In this document: positions 32,428-43,873 of the stretch, one piece after another | How positions within the stretch are numbered: the first letter of the stretch is position 1 | How the letters are laid out: each line of letters starts with the position of its first letter | Program-made: the position numbers and the translations under genes | The notes under the pieces: model-generated | Told to the model about the DNA's origin: nothing | Database searches by the model: none | Seen by the model: the letters and a program-made list of their open reading frames with translations, nothing else | NCBI GenBank assembly: GCA_015178975.1 | Contig: WHVD01000133.1 | Coordinates: 163,738 to 227,737 of the forward strand | Direction: 5' to 3' | DNA: 64,000 nt | From: Hysterangium stoloniferum | Taxonomy: Eukaryota > Basidiomycota > Agaricomycetes > Hysterangiales > Hysterangiaceae

Positions 32428-33674
32428 TGTTAGGATCCTCACCCTTTCAGGCTCCCACAACTTGGTCTTACCTTGATAACCTTTCTGGGACCCCAACATC
32501 AGTGCCTTGGGATCTAGAGCCACTGCATTGGGACCCTGACACTTGGTTTATGTTGACATCCCTATCTTTCAGCCCCTGCAACTGGTTCTTACCTTCGTAA
32601 CCCTCTGGCACCCTGACATTGGAGCCCTGGGACATGGTACCACCTCCTCAGCACCCTGAAACCTGTTGTGTTGTAGTTTATCCCTTTAGGTGTTCCATTC
32701 CATCTCCATTCTGATGCTCTCCCTTCATCCATCCAACATGTAAACAATATTTGCCACCTCACATTTTTTAGAATACTTTTGCTACATCACATTTAGTTTT
32801 AGCTTGTTCCTTGTTTCCTTCCAATACTTTTTTCAACTGTCACAAACATACAAGCTCAAATTCTGATAATATTCAATTTGACATTCCTTTGACTTTCTTG
32901 GACATTCCTTTGACTTTCTGATTTGATTTCTGACTTGACTATTTTTTGACTTGTCTGAATTTGGTGTCATTGATGATTTCACTCTGATATCATATTATTA
33001 TCATGGGTAAATGATAAATAGCATAAAAGGGCAATAATAGGAGTGAGGAAAGTCAGTCAGAAAACCTGTACCATAATCCATATTATTACTATTGTATTAT
33101 TAATTTGACTTCTATCCAAGATTTCTTCAACATAATTACTAGTGTGCTTCTGTGTCCTATCTTTGCCTCATACTTTATCAACAGGATGAATTAATAGTTC
33201 ATCAAATGAGGCATCTGCATTTGATATTGTTGAATATTCTTTGATTGTTTATTCAGCTTTATTGAGTGAAATCCAATTCATGTCATTGACCTGTCATGAC
33301 TCTTGTTTCTCCAATTGGCCCTCCAATCATCCATCCTACTGTAGTATAAAGCTCTTCCCACATATGCTACAATTCTCCAGTTTGAAACTCAACCCCCTCT
33401 TGGGTAAGTTCTCTTTACATTTCTCTTAATACTCTTTACTTTACAACTTTTAGTCTTTTTGGCCCTCCAGTCGATTGAGCTAAGTATTGTCTTTAGTCTT
33501 TATCGTATTATTCACTCTGTTTGAAATACTGGAGCATCCTAACAGTTCATGTAAGGGTGCAACATATATATTGAAGCCAAGCTCCATTTTGCCTATAGAT
33601 TTGGACCTCCCAATTAGTACAATTCACCATTTTCAGACCTCTGCCCTTTTGCCCCCCTTGCTTAGATCTTAACA
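32428..33674 (+). mobile_element. Solo LTR H (1247 bp)
   Basis: It starts TGTTAGGATCCTCACC, ends AGATCTTAACA, and is flanked by exact CTCAG duplications (32423-32427 and 33675-33679). The U5 block is at 33552-33584 (AAGGGTGCAAC...TTGAAGCCAAGCTCC). It is collinear with the reverse copy at 33954-39222. No coding content. Confidence 0.9.
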
Positions 33675-33963
33675 CTCAGTGAGTGCCTCACTAGTAAAAT
33701 GAGTTTAAGCTCTGAAGCCTACTCCAGGCTACTCCAGACCTCCACAATGTCCAGGTGTGAAGAGTCATAGAAGTTCTGACCACTCAATATATAAAGAATA
33801 TTGACCTTCTAGGTACAATAATGTTATATTGACTATCAAAGTACATACAATATATGTAAGTAAAAAGGGGAATAATCATTGTAAGCAACCATAGAGGAGC
33901 TGGAGATGATTAAGACAATAAGTGGAATTGACCTTCACAGTACAATTTGGATGTGTTAAGATC

Positions 33964-34718
33964 TGTTACGACTGGACAATCCCGCCGGACTCCGGGCACT
34001 AACCTGTACGCCATCATGCCCTACACGCACCAAATGTCTGTTTATAGGAATTCCCACCTGGACTCTGTACATCAAGACTTGTTACATTTGACCTCATTAC
34101 GACACATATCAGTCACCGGACTTACCCCAGACTCCATCTCTGTCTATGTCCGTCTTCGTCCCACGCATCAGTCACTGGACCCCGCTCAGAATCCCCTCAC
34201 CGCTCTAATCAAGCCCCATTCCTGTTTTAGTCAAATGACCTGTCATGATTTGGACTCCGCTCCGTTCCATCCCATTCCTAACACCAAACTTGGTGTTTAT
34301 TATTCCCATTTTATGTTTTGTTAGTTTCATTTCATCATTACTGGATTTGGTATGTCATTCACTCCACAGTCTATATAAACTGGCAGATGTTGTACATACA
34401 ATCCAGTCAGAAAATTAGCTTAGATTCCCCCCAGTAATCTAATACATTTTCCGCTCTAAAACCCTACTTGATTCACACCACTCGCACTAGTTGGAGCCCA
34501 TGGGCTCTGGCGTATCTATCTCTCTCACCAGTCTCGACTCATCTCTGACTTACGACTCATGACCCACGACCCCCGCCCAGACCCCCTGGGATTCCCGTCT
34601 GCCTGTCTGAAATTGGACAACACGATCTAGTGAGGGCGCAGCCTATAAGCTGAAGCCAAGTCCTACCGTATATCCCACAGGTTTCTCCGGAAACCCGCCT
34701 TGTGTGTGTATCCTAACA
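33964..34718 (+). mobile_element. Solo LTR F, copy 1 (755 bp)
   Basis: TGTTACGACTGG...GTATCCTAACA with exact AGATC duplications (33959-33963 and 34719-34723). TATA box CTATATAAA at 34371-34379; U5 block at 34632-34663, about 55 bp before the 3' end. This is the reference copy for family F. Confidence 0.92.
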
Positions 34719-35203
34719 AGATCTAAGCAAGGGGGCAAAAAGGGAGGTTTTTCAGAGGTCCAAAAAGGCATGATCATACAAATTGGGAGATTTGACCTTT
34801 AGGATCTAGGGTTGAAGGATGAAGGGGAATGATGTTGGAGGGCCGACAAAGCAAGTTGTACTAATTGGGAGGTCTGATTCTACAAAACAAGTGGAGCTTG
34901 GCTTCAACTTATGTGTTGCACCCTCACATGAAGTGTTAGGATACTCCAGTATTTCAAGAGAATGGATAGTATGAGTTCCAACTGAAGACAACACTTAGCT
35001 GAATCAACTGGAGGGCCAAAAATGCTAAGAGTTGAATGGGTAAGAGTTCACAGCTAGCTGATGATGTCTTTAAAGGGATTAGGAGAAGAGTAAAAGGGAA
35101 TTAAAACTAGAAGAGGGTAATTGTTAAGGTGTGTACATGGAGGGTTTCCAGAGAAACCTGCGGGAAAGCCGGTAGGACTTGGCTTCAGCTTATAGGCTGT
35201 GCC

Positions 35204-35845
35204 TGTGAAGAGTCGATAGATTCTGACCGTTCGATATACGAAGAATAGTGTCTATTCAACTACTATTAGCAGATATTGACCGTACAGTACAATACCGTAG
35301 ATTACTAGACAAGCTGTGCTAGTAAGAAGACACGCTATGCGTCACAAGAGCAACTGTACAGTTGCTCTTGATGGCTAGAATGAAAGAATGAAAGAGTTGA
35401 CCTTCACGGTACAACTCGTAGCTAGATGTAAAATAGATAATCAACGCGAAGCTGAATATCTAGAGTAAAGAAATAATAGCACGAGTCGACTATAATGTCG
35501 ACTAGCGCAAAGACCTTAGATTGGAACTTGACCTTCGCGGTTCAAGTCCAAAGTACGTTAGTATGCAAGAGAATACTACCTTTAGAGGTAGTTGAAACGT
35601 TACCCTTGACACCTCTCGCTATTCGACGTATGGGTCATTTACGAGGTGGTGTCTGCTGGGTAAAAGTTGTCTGTCTCTTTTGGCGCTGAGAGCGCCCATA
35701 CGTATACACAAAGCTTCGAACTACAAAATCGTGTGCTCGAAATATAGAAAGAATATAAAGAAAGAAAATAAAAGGTAAATAATAAAGTACTATAATCCAG
35801 CTATTATTCCTTAGTCCGGGTATGCATATATGCATACCCTTTACA
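35204..35845 (-). mobile_element. Solo LTR B (642 bp)
   Basis: TGTGAAGAGTCGATAG...CCCTTTACA with exact GTGCC duplications (35199-35203 and 35846-35850). It contains the full 22-bp palindrome at 35818-35839 whose halves are GGGTATGCATA / TATGCATACCC. It cuts through the conserved U5 block of LTR F. Confidence 0.92.
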
Positions 35846-36197
35846 GTGCCCTTGCAAGATCGTCTTGTCCAATTTCAAACAGGTGGACAGGAATCCTGGG
35901 TGTGAAGAGTGGCGGAAGTTCTGACCGTTCTATATACGAAGAAATGAGTAGAAAGGAAGGATATTGACCTATTCGGTGCAATATAAGAGGAAGTGAGAGA
36001 AAAAGCACGAGATGACGAAGGAGTCAACGAGTGCGATGGTTCGAGTGGAGGCCTCAACTGTTATAGTTCGAGGCCAGAAGTATTCAGTAGTTCAGATAAT
36101 GCTACCTATGTGGTAGCTGACACGTTACCCTGATCACCGCTCGTAGTAGACCTAGTTTGTGTCTTACGAGTTGTGGTTCTTGGGTTAAAGTGTGTCT

Positions 36198-37400
36198 ATA
36201 ACTGCCTTCCATTTGCAGAAACTTTGTCAGCGCCCCCCATTTTGGAACTAGGGGTTTATGTCGACGAATTCCCAGTGGTATCACCATGGGAAAGCTTCTG
36301 TCGAGTCCTGCAAGATGGGATGGCTTTACCGTTGGTGAGTTCTGTTCTGAGCCTTTTCTATTGTCAGAACCATCATCTGATTTCTGCCCCCCAGTTTCCA
36401 ACCCTTTACTGCAGTCCCAATCATTCGAGCTATTGGACAACTTATTGGAGGGTCCACTCAGCGGAGTAAATGGGATAGGATGGATAGGTGATGGATGACG
36501 AGATTCGTCAGGACACTGCAAATCTCAACCTGAGAATGATGGGGAACTGGAGACGACTTTGAATGTGATCTTTTCTGCAGACACATTTGAGAAAGACAAC
36601 TGTCCTTTTTTGGCGGTTGATCTGGCATAGATTCCAGGACATTCTTCGTGAAAGGGACCAGAGGGTGTTCGTGTTGGCTCATCAAACCCATTGAGCAATT
36701 CCGCCATCATCTTGTTACATCTCTCCAGGTTGTGCATCAATCTTGACCTGAGAGTAAAGTAGGCGAAGCACACATTCGAGGGTTTACCGTATATGGATTC
36801 CTTCAATGTTTGAATGTATATGAAATCCGTATCAACCCTTGGCATGATGTGGTCCCCTCCGAGCAATACATGCATAATCTGTAGCAGATCATCATGCACA
36901 CAAAGTAAATCAGTGAGGAGAGTGAACAGTTCCATCTTGATACCCGCTATTCCCTTTTCTCGGAAGAACATCACGTTGTTTGACCACTTCGGGATCAACT
37001 TTGTTACCTCGTTGAGAGTTCCAGGCCAAGTGAATAAATTGTGTGCTGATATGATGCCATGATACCAACCTAGCCAAACTGCTACTGTTGCAGGCATGGA
37101 TGGGTATCTAGTCCTGTAATCCTTCGTGGCAGTGATGACCTTATCTTTCGAAACTCGAGGAGCGTAGTAAGAGCCCCACTTCACATTGACAGGCTCCGAA
37201 TAAAGTAATTGGCCATGATGCTCGAGCATAACTTGTCTCTGCGGGAAGACCAGTGTATCCTTCATGAAGATGCGAGCATTTTGCCTTTCCAAGGGACTCG
37301 ACTGCTCGAAGTTCGAGTTACCTTCCATTTGACCAGATTCACAATGCTCAGTGTGCGAGAAGTTCCAGACAGCCTTTTGCGAAGTTGTGAATGTTGACAC
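36198..37400 (-). pseudogene. Element III gag, N-terminal half
   Basis: A 291-codon frame (37400-36525) starts MSTFTTSQKAVWNF and contains FPQRQVMLEHHGQLLYSEPV, MPATVAVWLGWYHGIISAHN, DLLQIMHVLLGGDHIMPRVD and CFAYFTLRSRLMHNLERCNK, collinear with the element V gag N-terminal domain (for example LQILHVLLGGDHVVPKVDY). Further gag text in another frame extends to about 36198. The capsid region, zinc knuckle and pol are deleted. It shows that the N-terminal domain is conserved across families. Confidence 0.85.
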
Positions 37401-37486
37401 CTCACAGCTGTATAGTTAGAATTTCGTATTTGAATATAAAAAGAGATTTCTTCGTAGGGAAAGAGCGGTCCGGCCCGGATCACCAC

Positions 37487-37960
37487 TGTGAAGAGTGGTG
37501 GAAGTTCTGACTGTTCTATATACGAAGAAATGAGTAGAAAGGAAGAATATTGACCTATTCGGTGCAATATAAGAGAAAGTGAGAGAAAGAGCACGAGATG
37601 ACGAATGAGTCAACGAGTGCAATGGTTCGAGTGGAGGCCTCGACTGTTATAGTTCGAGGCCAGAAGTATTCAGTAGTTCAGATAATGCTACCTATGTGGT
37701 AGCTGACACATTACCCTGATCACCGCTCGTAGTAGACCTAGTTTGTGTCTTACGAGTGGTGGTTCTTGGGTTAAAGTGTGTCTGAGTTCTAATTGGTGCT
37801 GAGTGCACCCACAAGTATACACAATGCTTCGAACTAATGAAATATGCAATATTCAAAGAATATGAAAGATAGAAAAATATGAATAGAATATGTAAAATAT
37901 AAATAAAATAAAAGGAGTGTTTTACCACAATGAAACTGTGGTAAAAGCATACTCCTCACA
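37487..37960 (-). mobile_element. Element III 5' LTR (family A, 474 bp)
   Basis: Complete family A LTR with hairpin TTTTACCACA / TGTGGTAAAA near 37920-37946, attached to a primer-binding site. It is the reference for family A. Confidence 0.92.
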
Positions 37961-37983
37961 CTGGGGAGTCTGGGCAGGGTTTG

Positions 37984-38045
37984 TGGGTTGAGAGGTCATG
38001 GGTTGAGAGGTCATGGGTTGAGAGGTCATGGGTTGAGAGGTCAGG
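37984..38045 (+). repeat. 16-bp tandem array in LTR F copy 2, four units
   Basis: GGGTTGAGAGGTCAT repeated four times, at the same LTR position where other F copies carry different arrays. Confidence 0.8.
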
Positions 38046-40280
38046 GAGTTGAGATAGATAAGTTGGGGATCAAGTGATAGATGGGTCGGAGCCTGTGGGC
38101 TCCAATGAGTAAGAGTGGTGTGTTTCAAAGAGGAATTTAGAGTGGAAAATATACTAAGATTACTGGGAGGAATCTAAGCTGATTTTCTGACTGGATTGTA
38201 TGTACAACATCTGCCAGACTATATAGACTGTGGAATGAATAATATACCAAATCCAGTAATAATGAAAACTAAACATGAAACAAGATAAATAAACACCAAA
38301 CTTGGTGTTAGGAATGGGACGGAACGGAGCAGAGTCCGAATCGTGACAGGTCATTTGACTATGATGGGAATGGGGCTCAGTTAGAGGGCTGATGGGTTTT
38401 CTGAGCGGGGTCCAGTGACTGATGTGTGGGACAGGGTTGGAGATAGACAGGGATGGAGTCTGGCAGGTATTCCGGTGACTGATACATGAAGTAACAAATG
38501 TCAAACATGGACAAGTCTGACGTACCGAGTCTGGCGGGTTTTCCGGTAAAATAATAATTGGTGCATATAGGATGTGGGTGCATATATGTTAGTGCCCAGA
38601 GTCTGGCAGGAATTCTGGTCGTAACAGTAATCTAAGTTGATTTTTGAACTGGGGAACTGTAGCATACATGAAGAGAGCTTTATATGTACTACAGTGAAAT
38701 GGATAATTGGAGGGCTGATTTAGAAAGTGAGGGGTCAAACAGATCAAAGGGAAGTAAGTGACAAAGCAGGGAAGCAAAGGGAACTACAGTAAATGTAGAG
38801 TACCAGAACAATACTAAAAGAGTCTGAGGTGGTAATGAGGTATACACATAGAATGCATGGCAGGGGAGCATCAGAATGGAGACAGAACAGAATGAATAAA
38901 GGAGTAGTCTACAGTAAAGCAAGTTTTGGGGGGCTGAGGTGGTGGCTCCATAGTCCAGGGCACTGGTGTTGGAGTGCCAGAAGGTTGCCAGGAGGTGTGA
39001 CAGAGTAAAACTAAGTGCTGGGGTTCCACAAGCAGTGAAACTGAAGTCAGGGGTACCAATGGCAGGGTGCTAGAGGTTTGCTAGAGTGGAACTAGGTTCT
39101 GGGGGCCTGAAACTGTGATATTCCTATTAGGTACCAATGTTGGGATGTTGGAGAGTTGCTGGAGGGTCACCAAGGTAGAAATGGGTCATGGGGGGGGGGG
39201 TGAAATGGTGAGGATCCTAACAGGATGAAAGACTCCAATGAAATTGAATTAAGTAAGAATAGTTCACAAGAAGGAAATAAGAAGGGGCAAAGAGGTGTGG
39301 GCAGTGATGAGCAAGTTCAAGTAGATAGTTTTGAGCTTTGATGGTAAGTACAAAGCTTAGAGCAAAGACAAGATGTAGCTAGTAGCCATTAGAGATGGCT
39401 GAGACAATACCCCAATCACAACTTGCAGGACACTTCAAATGATGGTTAAGGCAAGTTGTGGTTACAGGGTAAAAAGTGTCTGATCTCTTCACTGTGCCCA
39501 CTAGTGTACATAAGACAATAGTAAGTGTGCACCCACAAGAGTCATTACTTAATCAAAAAATAGTAGAAAGATAAGTAAAAAATATAAGGAATATAATATG
39601 GTTGAATGGTTACATTCCCCAGAGAGAGGTACCTCTCACAGTGCCCTCCAGTTTGAAGAGCTACGTCAAAGGAGTTCCTGAAGTACATCAGGAACTCCTC
39701 CACAGGCATCCTGACAGGAACCTCCCAGTTGTAAGATGGCTTGGGCCCAGTTTGCACATTTAGTCTGGAAGGACAATAGAATGTTCTCCAGGTCTGTCCC
39801 ATGATGGCCATATGACAATTCTTCAAGCCTGCATATGGTGGAGCCCAAATGCCCATAAGCCTTTTTCCTTTTCCAAACAATACACTTGATCTGTTCAGCA
39901 GGGGTTATGGCCATAAGCCAAGCAATAAGGGGAGGTAGAGATAAAGGTGGCATTGACAAGTGGGATGAGGAGGTCAATGGGGACTGATTCTCCAAGAGTG
40001 GTTGCCACAATGTTGTGGTAATACCCAGAAAGTGGGGTTCTGGTGTGTCTGAGTCTGGAGAAAGCTTTTTGAGCAAATCCACAAAGTCCCTGGCCTGGAG
40101 TATGTTATGTCTACATGTCCCAGGGAAGTGTGAGATCAATTCACCACTAGTCATCTGGATTTCAAGAGCTCAATTTGTTTGATATCCTCAGCCAACCTTT
40201 CCCTTTCCACTGTATCATTGACACACAAAGTACAAGTCCTCCATACAAGCTTCTGGTGTGAGTGGCCCACTGTAACCCTG

Positions 40281-40718
40281 TGTGAAGAGTTGTGAAAGTT
40301 CTAACTGTTCTGTATATAAAGAATATCGACCATTTAGGTACGACATGATGATGTATTGACTATCTAAGTCTAATACAGATCAAAGTGTGTATTGACTGTC
40401 TAAGTTCAATACAACTGAAAGGATTAGTTATCTTAAGTACTGAATAGATAGCTAAGATGACTGGAAAGAGAATTGACTTTACAGTATGATTCTGAGCAAC
40501 TGCTCTAATGATTAAGGAAATAATATAAGAGAGTCAAACAAAGCAGAGTAGTGTAGATGTAGTTTGCACAAATTGAGATAACAGTTCGGGTTTCGACTAA
40601 TATCATCGAACTAATATATGCATATGATAAAATAGAGAGAAAATAGAAATAATAATTGAAATATAGTGTGGACCTGTCTGGGCTATATTTCGGAATATAT
40701 TTCACAGTACCTCTCACA
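40281..40718 (-). mobile_element. Solo LTR K (438 bp)
   Basis: TGTGAAGAGTTGTG...GTACCTCTCACA with exact CCCTG duplications (40276-40280 and 40719-40723). It is close to family J at the CTCTCACA end. It lies in element IV ORF3. Confidence 0.9.
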
Positions 40719-41317
40719 CCCTGCATGTTTCCTTTGATTAACAGTTGTTACAAGACTTGCCCCAATGGGATTAAGACTCTCCCCACTGTTAATTATGTGG
40801 AAGGGTAATTGATAGATATGTGCATCAAACTGGTTGGTGCAGTAGCTACTTTGGGGATCAGGAGTGTGGATGAGGAAGGTAGATCAAGAGCAAGTGGTTC
40901 AGCTTCTGAAGTTACAACTTTCATCTTCCCTTTCACCTTTTTGCTCATTTGGGTGGGTTTATTGAACAAGTCCACATTGGAAATGTCAACATCCATCAGG
41001 TCTTCACCAGGCAAGGGATGGGACTATTGAGGGACATGCAAAGGGAAGGGGCAGGTTCTGGTGAAGTGATCAGGCATAAGATGGGTTGCTGGGGAATCTC
41101 AAGGTCTCTTGGAAGTTGTTAAGAGTCATGCATGGAGCTTATCAGAGGGTTTCTGGAGAAACCCACAGGAAAGCCAGTAGGACTTGGCTTCAGCTTATAG
41201 GCTGCACCCTTGCGAGATCATCTTGTCCAATTTCAAATGGGTGGATGGGAATCCCAGGGAGTCTGGGAGGGGTTTGTGGGTTGAGAGGTCGGGGAGTCAA
41301 CTGCAGGAAGTCTGCAG

Positions 41318-41488
41318 AAGTTGAGGGGTCAGGCAGAGATGAGTCAGGGGTCAGGCAGAGATGAGTCAGGGGTCAGGCAGAGATGAGTCAGGGGTACAGG
41401 CAGAGATGAGTCAGGGGTCAGGTGGAGATGAGTCAGGGGTCAGGCGGAGATGAGTCAGGGGTCAGGCAGAGATGAGTCAGGGGTCGAG
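41318..41488 (+). repeat. 23-bp tandem array in LTR F copy 3, 7-8 units
   Basis: GGGGTCAGGCAGAGATGAGTCA repeated with small changes (CAGGTGG, CAGGCGG, TACAGGCAG). No spacers, so it is a minisatellite. It occupies the hypervariable site of LTR F. Confidence 0.85.
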
Positions 41489-42070
41489 ATAGATAAGTTG
41501 GAGGTTGAGTGATAAACGGGTCGGAGCCCATGGGCTCCGATGAGGTAAAGCAGTGTGTTTCAAAGAGGAGATTAGAGTGGAAAATATACTTGAGATTACT
41601 AGGGAGAATCTAAGCTGATTTTCTGACTGGATTGTAGTACAACATCTGCCAGACTATATAGACTGTGGAATGTATAACATACCAAATCCAGTAATAATGA
41701 AAACTAAACTAGCAAACATCAAACGAGATAAGTAAACACCAAACTTGTTGTTAGGAATGGGATGGAGCAGAGTGGAGTCCGAATCATGACAGGTCATTAA
41801 ACCATAACAGGAATGGGGTGGGAGCAGAGCCCAAATTGTGACAGGTCATTTGACTATAACGGGAATGGAGCGGAGTGGAGTCCAAATCGTAACAGGTCAT
41901 TTGACTATAATGGGAACGGGGCTCAGTTAGAGGGATGATGGGTTTTCTGAGCGGGGTCCGGTGACTGATGCGTGGGACAGGGTCAGATATAGACAGGGAC
42001 GGAGTCCAGCAGATATTCCAGTGACTGATACATGAAGTAACAAGTGTCAAATGTGGACAGGTCTGACATA

Positions 42071-42293
42071 CAGTGGGTCAAAAAACTGCCCCAATGTTTG
42101 TGCATTTTAGAAAGATTGATATTGTGTGAAGGCCTGACATCAGCAAAAATTCTGAAGAATTCACATGATATACTAGAACATGTTTGCTATCTACCAACTT
42201 AAGAAATCATGTGATTCCAATCAAAACTCATTGCTCAATAAATCAAACAAAATAATCACTCATTGGGGCAGTTTTTTGACCCTCTATTATTTT
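42071..42293 (+). repeat. Left TIR arm of the Tc1/mariner element
   Basis: Outer end GTGGGTCAAAAAACTGCCCC and inner end GGGGCAGTTTTTTGACCCTC are inverted copies of each other within one arm; the complete arm is complementary to 43418-43635. Confidence 0.85.
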
Positions 42294-42430
42294 CTCTGAT
42301 TTTCAATGTTACACACCAGTATAAGGTAGGAGTGGGTCATGTGAATCATAAACATGTCATGTGACCTTATTTGTATCAATTTGGCATGTTGAACTTTGTT
42401 CATTCATCTCCTTGACTCCTTACCACCACT

Positions 42431-43407
42431 ATGAAATCCATCTCTGCTGAAAAGCATTCTTCTGTTGTTTCTCTCCTCAATGAGGGATATTCCCATTGTC
42501 AAATTCAAGCTAGGACTGGCCTGGGGAAGGGTACTATTGGCAGGATCAGTAAGGAGGTAGATTCCCTTATGATAAGCAGTCAATTATCTGTCAAATCAGC
42601 TCTGGGAAGCTTGACAATGTTGTCCAAGCCACCCAATTTATAAATTCCATCATATCTACCTCTGTCATTCCTCAGACTGTTAGAAATGTGTTGAAAGAAG
42701 CTGGCTTTAGGTCAGCAACAAAGAAGAAAGTCCCTATGCTCAAGGGGTCTCATTGTCAGCAACATTTAAAGTTTGCCCAATACCATGAAAATTGGACTAT
42801 GGAGGACTGGAAGAGGGTGTTGTGGACTGATGAGACAAAAATCAATAGGATTGGGTCAGATGGGAAGGTATATGTTTGGAAGCAACAAGGGGAACCAGTA
42901 TCAGACAGGACCACCACACCAACTGTCAAACATGGAGGGGGGAATAACTTGATGAATTGGGGGTGTATGGGCTGGAATGGGGTGAGGAAGCTGATAGAGA
43001 TGCAGGGGAACATGGATGCAGTGCAGTATTGTGAGATTTTGGAGGAGGGAGTGGAGGAGAGCATTGAAAGTTTGGAGATGGCTGAGGATAAGTGGTACTT
43101 CCAACAGGACAATGATCCAAAACATACCTCAAAAAAGGCAGACCAGTGGTTTTCTGACAATAACATCATTCCCATGAAGTGACCTGCCCAATCCCCTGAT
43201 CTAAATCCCATTGAACACCTCTGGCAACACCTCAAGGCCAAACTCCAACAATATGACATACCACCCAAAGGAGTACATGAATTATGGGACAGGGTGGCAA
43301 AGGAGTGGACTGAAATACCACCAGAGACATCTCAGAAGCTAATAGAAAGCATGCCTAAGAGGATACAAGCAGTTTTAAAGGCAAAGGGGGGTCATACAAA
43401 GTATTAG
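42431..43407 (+). pseudogene. Tc1-family DD34E transposase, nearly intact
   Basis: Starts MKSISAEKHSSVVSLLNEGY; the N-terminal helix-turn-helix region includes YSHCQIQARTGLGKGTIGRI. Catalytic residues: first Asp in VLWTDETKINRIG, second in YFQQDNDPKHTS, Glu in SPDLNPIEHLW; the second Asp and the Glu are separated by 34 residues. Two defects: a frameshift near 42600 between VDSLMISSQL and the resumed frame (VVQATQFINSIISTS), and a TGA at 43180-43182 just before PAQSPDLNP, where a Trp is usual. It cuts and pastes DNA at TA sites. It may have died recently. Confidence 0.9.
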
Positions 43408-43417
43408 ATTGTAAAAT

Positions 43418-43635
43418 AATAGAGGGTCAAAAAACTGCCCCAATGAGTGATTATTTTGTTTGATTTATTGAGCAATGAGCTTTGATTGGAATCACATGAT
43501 TTCTTAAGTTGGTAGATAGCCAACATGCTCTAGTATATTATGTGAATTTGTCAGAATTTTTGCTGATATAATTCCTTCACACAATATCAATCTTTCTAAA
43601 ATGCACAAACATTGGGGCAATTTTTTGACCCACTG
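43418..43635 (-). repeat. Right TIR arm of the Tc1/mariner element
   Basis: Complement of the left arm, with the same inner inverted copy of the end motif (AGGGTCAAAAAACTGCCCC at about 43423-43441). Confidence 0.85.
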
Positions 43636-43873
43636 TACAGTGACTGGTGCATGGGACAGGGTCGGAGATAGACAGGAGCAGAGTCTGGTGGGTATTCTGG
43701 TGACTGATACATGAAGTAATGAAGGTCAAGCGTGGACAGGTCTGACGTCTGAAGTCTGGTGGGTATTCCGGTAAACTGATAATTGGTGCATGTAGGGTGC
43801 AAGTGCATATAAGTTAGTGCCCAGAGTCCAGCGGGATTTCTGGTCGTAACAGAAGTTAAGGCTACAGGGTCGG

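Larger units (their letters stand above)
35901..37960 (-). mobile_element. Element III: internally deleted family A element
   Basis: Exact CTGGG duplications flank it (35896-35900 and 37961-37965). In element direction: complete 5' LTR A (37960-37487), primer-binding site (37486-37469), gag N-terminal region, then a fusion at about 36198 into the middle of an LTR A whose remainder runs to 35901. Protease, RT, integrase and ORF3 are all absent. It inserted as a unit, or shrank after insertion, within LTR F copy 2. Confidence 0.88.
35122..38626 (-). mobile_element. LTR F, copy 2, split by LTR B and element III
   Basis: TGTTAAGGTG...GGTCGTAACA with exact GTAAT duplications (35117-35121 and 38627-38631). 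Pieces: 35122-35203, 35851-35900 and 37966-38626. Within it sit a solo LTR B (35204-35845) and element III (35901-37960). Confidence 0.9.
33954..39222 (-). mobile_element. LTR H, reverse copy, with nested insertions
   Basis: The ends TGTTAAGATCT and GAGGATCCTAACA are the exact reverse of LTR H. GGATG duplications flank it (33949-33953 and 39223-39227). Pieces: 33954-33963, 34724-35121 and 38632-39222; the gaps are filled by two F LTRs. A run of 12 G occurs near 39189-39200. Confidence 0.88.
33756..39640 (-). mobile_element. Element IV 3' LTR (family J), 611 bp without nested insertions
   Basis: The plus-strand start TGTGAAGAGTCATAG at 33756 and end GGTACCTCTCACA at 39640 belong to one LTR split by LTR H' (33954-39222). 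The left flank is CCAGG (33751-33755). Beyond 39640 comes the polypurine tract (complement of GTGCCCTCCAGTT), so this is the 3' LTR of the minus-strand element IV. The core resembles families A, B and K. Confidence 0.85.
42071..43635 (+). mobile_element. Tc1/mariner transposon (1565 bp) with palindromic ends
   Basis: Starts CAGTGGGTCAAAAAACTG, ends with its complement CAATTTTTTGACCCACTG, and is flanked by TA (42069-42070 and 43636-43637). The terminal inverted repeats are about 220 bp (42071-42293 and about 43418-43635). Each arm is itself bounded by a second, inverted copy of the end motif (CATTGGGGCAGTTTTTTGACCC), so each arm can fold on itself. It encodes a DD34E transposase. Confidence 0.93.
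41117..43851 (-). mobile_element. LTR F, copy 3, carrying a Tc1/mariner element
   Basis: TGTTAAGAGTC...GGTCGTAACA with exact GAAGT duplications (41112-41116 and 43852-43856). U5 block at 41180-41211 in reverse. It contains a 23-bp tandem array and the transposon at 42071-43635. Confidence 0.9.

Noticed and set aside
41318-41488. Array of short repeats that might suggest a CRISPR locus
   Set aside because: Units are contiguous without spacers, lie inside a fungal LTR, and the whole window is eukaryotic; it is a minisatellite.
42756-43268. A 170-codon minus-strand frame across the transposase
   Set aside because: It is antisense to the DD34E coding frame, which has clear motifs.
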